DNA of 15,925 bases, taken from positions 6,779-22,703 of the forward strand of contig DNGG01000147.1 of the NCBI GenBank assembly GCA_003486675.1, read 5' to 3'. The notes below the pieces were generated by a model, which was given only the letters and a program-made list of their open reading frames with translations, made no database searches and was not told where the DNA came from. This document shows, one piece after another, positions 12,733 to 15,925 of the stretch. The DNA comes from Cyanobacteria bacterium UBA11372. GTDB taxonomy: Bacteria; Cyanobacteriota; Cyanobacteriia; Cyanobacteriales; Aerosakkonemataceae. Within the stretch, counting starts at the first letter, position 1; the number at the start of each line of letters is the position of its first letter. The translations under genes and the position numbers were made by a program.

Positions 12733-14371
12733 CCAAAACTGTATAAACCTGGCGCTGCTCGAACAGGTCAACTAGGTGGGGGTTGAGTTTGTTTTTGGTA
12801 GCAGCTGTTTTGAGGATCTTGATGGCGCTGTGTGCTGGTAATTTTTCCTTGTAAGGGCGATCGCCTGCGGTGAGGGCGTCGTAGATGTCGGCGATCGCTA
12901 AAATTTGGCTGCCAATCGGAATTTGTTCTTGTTTCAATCCTTGCGGGTAGCCAGTTCCATCCAGCTTTTCGTGGTGAGATAACACGATGGTGGGGATATT
13001 TTTCAGATCGTTTGTCCAGGGAATTCGCTTCAAGAAATGGTAGCTGTAAGTCACGTGAGCTTCAATTGCTAACCGCTCTTCCTGTGTCAGATTTCCTCTG
13101 GGAACCATCAGCTGCGCCATTTCTTGGGTAGTTACTAAGTACTTTAATTGACCGTCTATCTCTCTGTATTGATACTGAGACAGTTCTGTCCATAAAGCTA
13201 GTTCCTCGTCAGATAAAGGCTGAAATTCTCTTGTTATTAAGCTTTCTGGTTCGTTAATTTTGACGAGCAGTTCCCATAACCGATCGAGCTTGTCCATCGC
13301 TTTTAGAAGCTCTGTATCAAAATTTACTATCTTTTCTGCGGTAAGCTCGCCAGAAGGCTGTTGTTGAAATAAGTTTTGCAAATACTGGCACTTAGCTTGG
13401 GCGGTGTCCAATTCCAGGGTACGTCCGGCGATCGCAAAGCGCTGACGAATTATCTCCAGTTGTTCGGGTGAGAGTTTTTTCAGCCGGTGCAAAAGCGCTT
13501 CGGGGACGCCGACTTCGCCGAAGTCGTGCAGCAGGGCGGCGTAGCGGATTTCTTGGATTTGGCGCAAGGTAAAATAAACTGACTCTAATGGCCCGGAATT
13601 GACTGAATTGACTTCGGTACTTAAACCTACGCTCAAGGCGGCGACGCGCTCGGAATGACCGTAGGTGGTGGGATCTCGCTTTTCAATCAGCCGGATAGAA
13701 GCTTTGACAAAGCCCTCGAACAAGTTTTCAATACTTTCTTGCAGGTGGTTGCGCTCGATGGAAATTGCTGCCATTGAAGCCAGAGAGCGAACTATTCGCG
13801 CTTCCCAATCTGAATAAGGCTGGGTGACTTGCTTGAGGTTTTCAGGGTTGACAACGGTATCGGGTTTAACTTTGCGATTGATCAGTTGCAGCACGCCAAT
13901 TAGTTCGCCTTGTTGGTTTTGCATCGGTAGCACCAAAACCGAGCGAGTTTTATAGGAAAAATCGCGGTCAAAGTTGGTATCTAGCTGATAGGGAACGTCG
14001 GGTGGCAAATTGTAGGCATCGGGCAAGTTTAAACTTTCACCCGTCAGCGCTACGTACCCCGATAGACTGTTGTGAGTGATGGGCATGGCGAATTCCCGGA
14101 AAGTGACGTGGGGAATCGAATCGTTTTGGGCTGCTTTAAACAGTAACTTAGCAATGCCATCGCTGCGGTCGATTAAATAAAGGCTGCCAGCGTCGCTACA
14201 AGTAATTTCTCGACTTTTCGATAAAATTAATTCGAGTAATTTTTCCAAAGACTGGCTGTTAGAAAGGGCGGTGCCGATTGCCAACAGCTGCTCTAGGAGT
14301 TCCACCTGTTCGGTAGATGCCAAAAGTAATTCCTGATTCTGAGCGATCGCAAGCTGGGTATTGGGAACCAT
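12716..14371 (-). CDS. GAF-domain plus HD-GYP-type phosphohydrolase signalling protein
   Basis: 551 residues, soluble. The GAF sensory domain (about 25-207) includes SDAGSLYLIDRSDG and SVLVLPMQNQQGELIGVLQL, which typically bind a small ligand or chromophore. The HD-GYP-type domain (about 215-540) has His239 (HSERVA), His282-Asp283 (LLHDFGEVGVP), His439, His466-His467-Glu468 with DGTGYP (SHHEKLDGTGYPQG) and Asp495-x2-Asp498 (ADIYDALTAGDRPY). These are the metal-binding set of cyclic-di-GMP phosphodiesterases. Oddities: the usual HDIGK reads HDFGE, so the lysine is Glu286. About 100 extra residues separate the HD motif from the next histidine (283 to 439, normally some 55), mostly charged helix. 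Activity on cyclic-di-GMP is likely but unproven with these changes. The C-terminal codons and stop lie in an octamer repeat. A hairpin separates it from the upstream DUF3082 gene. Confidence 0.87.
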   Translation of the reverse strand: MVPNTQLAIAQNQELLLASTEQVELLEQLLAIGTALSNSQSLEKLLELILSKSREITCSDAGSLYLIDRSDGIAKLLFKAAQNDSIPHVTFREFAMPITHNSLSGYVALTGESLNLPDAYNLPPDVPYQLDTNFDRDFSYKTRSVLVLPMQNQQGELIGVLQLINRKVKPDTVVNPENLKQVTQPYSDWEARIVRSLASMAAISIERNHLQESIENLFEGFVKASIRLIEKRDPTTYGHSERVAALSVGLSTEVNSVNSGPLESVYFTLRQIQEIRYAALLHDFGEVGVPEALLHRLKKLSPEQLEIIRQRFAIAGRTLELDTAQAKCQYLQNLFQQQPSGELTAEKIVNFDTELLKAMDKLDRLWELLVKINEPESLITREFQPLSDEELALWTELSQYQYREIDGQLKYLVTTQEMAQLMVPRGNLTQEERLAIEAHVTYSYHFLKRIPWTNDLKNIPTIVLSHHEKLDGTGYPQGLKQEQIPIGSQILAIADIYDALTAGDRPYKEKLPAHSAIKILKTAATKNKLNPHLVDLFEQRQVYTVLEQVSR

Positions 14372-14463
14372 AGTAAATTTGTCATCGAGAAAACGCGATG
14401 ATTAACCCTGTCTTTTTGGTTATATCGTTTCCGGTACATATTGAGTTTACCCAACTAAGCCAG

Positions 14464-14497
14464 AATCCCCACAGCGTGCTTTGGCAATGTGGGGATT
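14464..14497 (-). terminator. Hairpin downstream of the DUF3082 gene
   Basis: AATCCCCACA (14464-14473) pairs perfectly with TGTGGGGATT (14488-14497) around a 14-nt loop. It sits 27 bp past the DUF3082 stop and 93 bp before the next gene's start. With no T-run it is a probable 3' end or processing structure rather than a textbook terminator. Confidence 0.5.
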
Positions 14498-14523
14498 GAT
14501 TGTTGATATTGAGTCTCACGTAC

Positions 14524-14865
14524 CTACTGGTTGGCATCTGTTGGCTTTGCGGCTGGGTTAAATAACACTTGAATCCCTAGGGCGGCTAAACCGACGGCGA
14601 TCAGCCCAAAGATGCCGGTGGCGAGGGCGCTCGTGCCGACGACTAGGGTGCGAACGGCGACGGTGATATTAACTACTGTAAAGTTGTCGGATTGAATTGG
14701 TTTGCTGGCAAAGCTAGAGGCGATGGATGAGGTGAGCGAGTATAGCGCGATCGCCAGTCCTCCTGCTACTGCTGCACCGCTCAAACAGCGTAGCGGTCCC
14801 GGTAGCGCCTTGCCAGAAGGATTTGATTGCTTTTCTGGTTCTTGAATCGGTGTTGGATCGGTCAT
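14524..14865 (-). CDS. DUF3082 family membrane protein
   Basis: 113 residues. A polar, Pro-rich N-terminus (1-25) precedes two predicted membrane segments, about 28-52 (GAAVAGGLAIALYSLTSSIA) and 74-102 (VVGTSALATGIFGLIAVGLA). Between them lies FASKPIQSDNFTVVNITVAV, the conserved feature by which I place it in DUF3082, a cyanobacterial/plastid family without known function. It follows ispE on the same strand with a 179-bp gap holding a heptamer foldback repeat, so it may be co-transcribed or have its own promoter. No strong ribosome site is seen before the ATG. Confidence 0.78.
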   Translation of the reverse strand: MTDPTPIQEPEKQSNPSGKALPGPLRCLSGAAVAGGLAIALYSLTSSIASSFASKPIQSDNFTVVNITVAVRTLVVGTSALATGIFGLIAVGLAALGIQVLFNPAAKPTDANQ

Positions 14866-14926
14866 AGATTGTGATTTTTCTTGGCAAAAACATTTGTTAA
14901 CAAAAAATCATCTAATTAGTTGCAAG

Positions 14927-14989
14927 CTTGCTAATTGCTAATATAGCATTTTTCCCGATTTCTCGAGCGAGCCATTAGCCATTAGCAAG
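14927..14989. repeat. Heptamer foldback repeat (ATTAGCN) between ispE and the DUF3082 gene
   Basis: Left arm CTTGCTAATTGCTAAT (14927-14942) and right arm ATTAGCCATTAGCAAG (14974-14989) are complementary at 15 of 16 positions around a 31-bp spacer. Each arm is built of two heptamers (GCTAATT/ATTAGCC type). It is the third heptamer locus in the window, with a different unit. Confidence 0.7.
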
Positions 14990-15044
14990 TTGAGTTAGCG
15001 AACAATTTGGGTGGGAAAGTTTGGACGAAAGTTTGGTAATTTTA

Positions 15045-15925
15045 TTAAACAACTCTAATTCCATTTGGGATAAATTGAGCTAAAAAGAAATCTAGACTGG
15101 GGTCCTCGATCGCTGTTTCTACTTGTTGCCGAACGAGTTCTGCTTGGCTGCGAGATTCTGTGAGGGCGAACACAGTCGGGCCAGATCCTGACATCATCGT
15201 ACCTAAAACGCCTGCTTTCTCAAATGCCTCTCGCAATTGCTGCACTTGGGGATATTTTGGCAAGACTACTCTCTCTAAGTCGTTGTGGAGGGATTGACCA
15301 ATTTTAGCTGCATCTTTGTGGGCGATCGCGCTCACCAATCCTCCCGAATGTACCCTTGCCGATCTTTCTTTCAGGCTTTGGGGGTCGGATACGTAGGAAC
15401 TGCTATACTGCTGTCGGTATGTCTGATAAGCCCAAGCTGTGGAAACGCCTAAGTTGCGGTGTTTGGCTAATACGACGTGCAGGTTATCTAAGTCGGGTAG
15501 GGGGGATAGTCTTTCGCCTCTGCCGGTAGCGATCGCCGTCCCACCCCCGATGCAAAATGGTATATCGGAACCTAACTGTGCTGCGAGTTCCTGCAATTCC
15601 GATTGAGTTAATCCTAGTTGCCACATTAGATCTAACCCTACTAAAACGGCGGCGGCGTTGGTCGATCCGCCTGCTAATCCGGCGGCGACGGGTATGCGCT
15701 TTTCGATTTCAATATCGACGCCGCCAAATTTGGCAAAGGCGCTGGGAAATTGGTTTATCATTAACTGCGCCGCCCGATAAGCCAAATTTGTTTGATCTAA
15801 AGGAACTTGGGGACGATCGCAGTGGAGGCGGATGTTGTCGGTGCCGTTGGCATGTAAGTCTATCCCATCGGCGAGATCGATGCTTTGTAGGATCATTGCC
15901 AATTCGTGATAGCCATCCGGGCGCG
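15045..15925 (-). CDS. ispE: 4-diphosphocytidyl-2-C-methyl-D-erythritol kinase (N-terminus off window)
   Basis: The frame continues to the window edge and reads RPDGYHELAMILQSIDLADG at its visible start; this is the standard IspE segment about 20-25 residues after the true start, so that much is missing. IspE phosphorylates the 2-hydroxyl of CDP-methylerythritol with ATP, the fourth step of the MEP isoprenoid pathway. The GHMP-kinase ATP loop (PVAAGLAGGSTNAAAVL) and the C-terminal MSGSGPTVFAL motif are intact, as is GSDIPFCIGGGTAIATGRGE. The C-terminus (FIPNGIRVV) is normal. The gene is cytoplasmic and essential by family knowledge. It lies upstream of the DUF3082 gene on the same strand. A TTG inside the frame at 15902 should not be taken as the start. 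Confidence 0.95.
   Translation of the reverse strand, partial: RPDGYHELAMILQSIDLADGIDLHANGTDNIRLHCDRPQVPLDQTNLAYRAAQLMINQFPSAFAKFGGVDIEIEKRIPVAAGLAGGSTNAAAVLVGLDLMWQLGLTQSELQELAAQLGSDIPFCIGGGTAIATGRGERLSPLPDLDNLHVVLAKHRNLGVSTAWAYQTYRQQYSSSYVSDPQSLKERSARVHSGGLVSAIAHKDAAKIGQSLHNDLERVVLPKYPQVQQLREAFEKAGVLGTMMSGSGPTVFALTESRSQAELVRQQVETAIEDPSLDFFLAQFIPNGIRVV

Noticed and set aside
15045..15902. ispE starting at the TTG at 15902
   Set aside because: The frame continues to the edge with RPDGYHE, conserved IspE sequence, so the true start is outside the window.

Overview
The window looks like chromosomal DNA of a cyanobacterium, probably filamentous. The octamer GCGATCGC (HIP1) recurs about twenty times, for example near 1547, 2917, 3423, 4947, 6131, 7210, 8230, 8948, 12857, 13428, 14343, 14748, 15321 and 15528. 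Several genes belong to families largely confined to cyanobacteria and plastids (CPP1-like, DUF2811, DUF3082). Intergenic regions carry the 7-bp and 8-bp short tandem repeats typical of filamentous cyanobacterial genomes. No tRNA, rRNA or CRISPR array was found.

Layout. 1-5009 (minus): a surface module made of a secreted DUF11/SdrD-B-like protein followed by a very large outer-membrane beta-barrel protein whose last residues run off the left edge. 5498-8360 (plus): an SDR-family protein lacking the usual catalytic serine, 4-hydroxyphenylpyruvate dioxygenase (hppD, homogentisate/tocopherol route) and a HAD-family hydrolase. 8432-9055 (minus): a CPP1-like J-domain membrane protein, convergent with the HAD gene across a perfect hairpin. 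9559-10272 (plus): an OmpR-type response regulator. 10455-11688 (minus): an IS605-type element carrying only tnpB, with its 3' hairpin end and a TTGAT motif at the other end. 11962-12186 (minus): a DUF2811 protein. 12187-12715: a repeat-rich intergenic region with four helically phased DnaA-box-like sequences. 12716-14371 (minus): a GAF plus HD-GYP-type signalling protein. 14524-15925 (minus): a DUF3082 membrane protein and ispE (MEP isoprenoid pathway), the latter cut by the right edge.

The most distinctive signal is non-coding. Two related kinds of short-period repeat, heptamers (ATTACCN, ATTAGCN) and octamers (CACCTGCN), recur at 6231-6286, 6774-6920, 7586-7620, 11875-11966, 12600-12732 and 14927-14989. 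Several are foldback arrays with complementary arms. One lies in frame inside hppD (49 codons between its two domains), and two overlap stop codons. The second notable signal is the DnaA-box-like cluster at 12475-12546, which could be a replication origin or another DnaA-bound site although no dnaA or dnaN lies in the window.

hppD and ispE both feed prenylquinone/isoprenoid metabolism but are distant and on opposite strands, so no joint regulation is implied. The SDR-hppD-HAD genes are co-oriented, but repeat-filled gaps of 174 and 79 bp separate them, so an operon is only possible.
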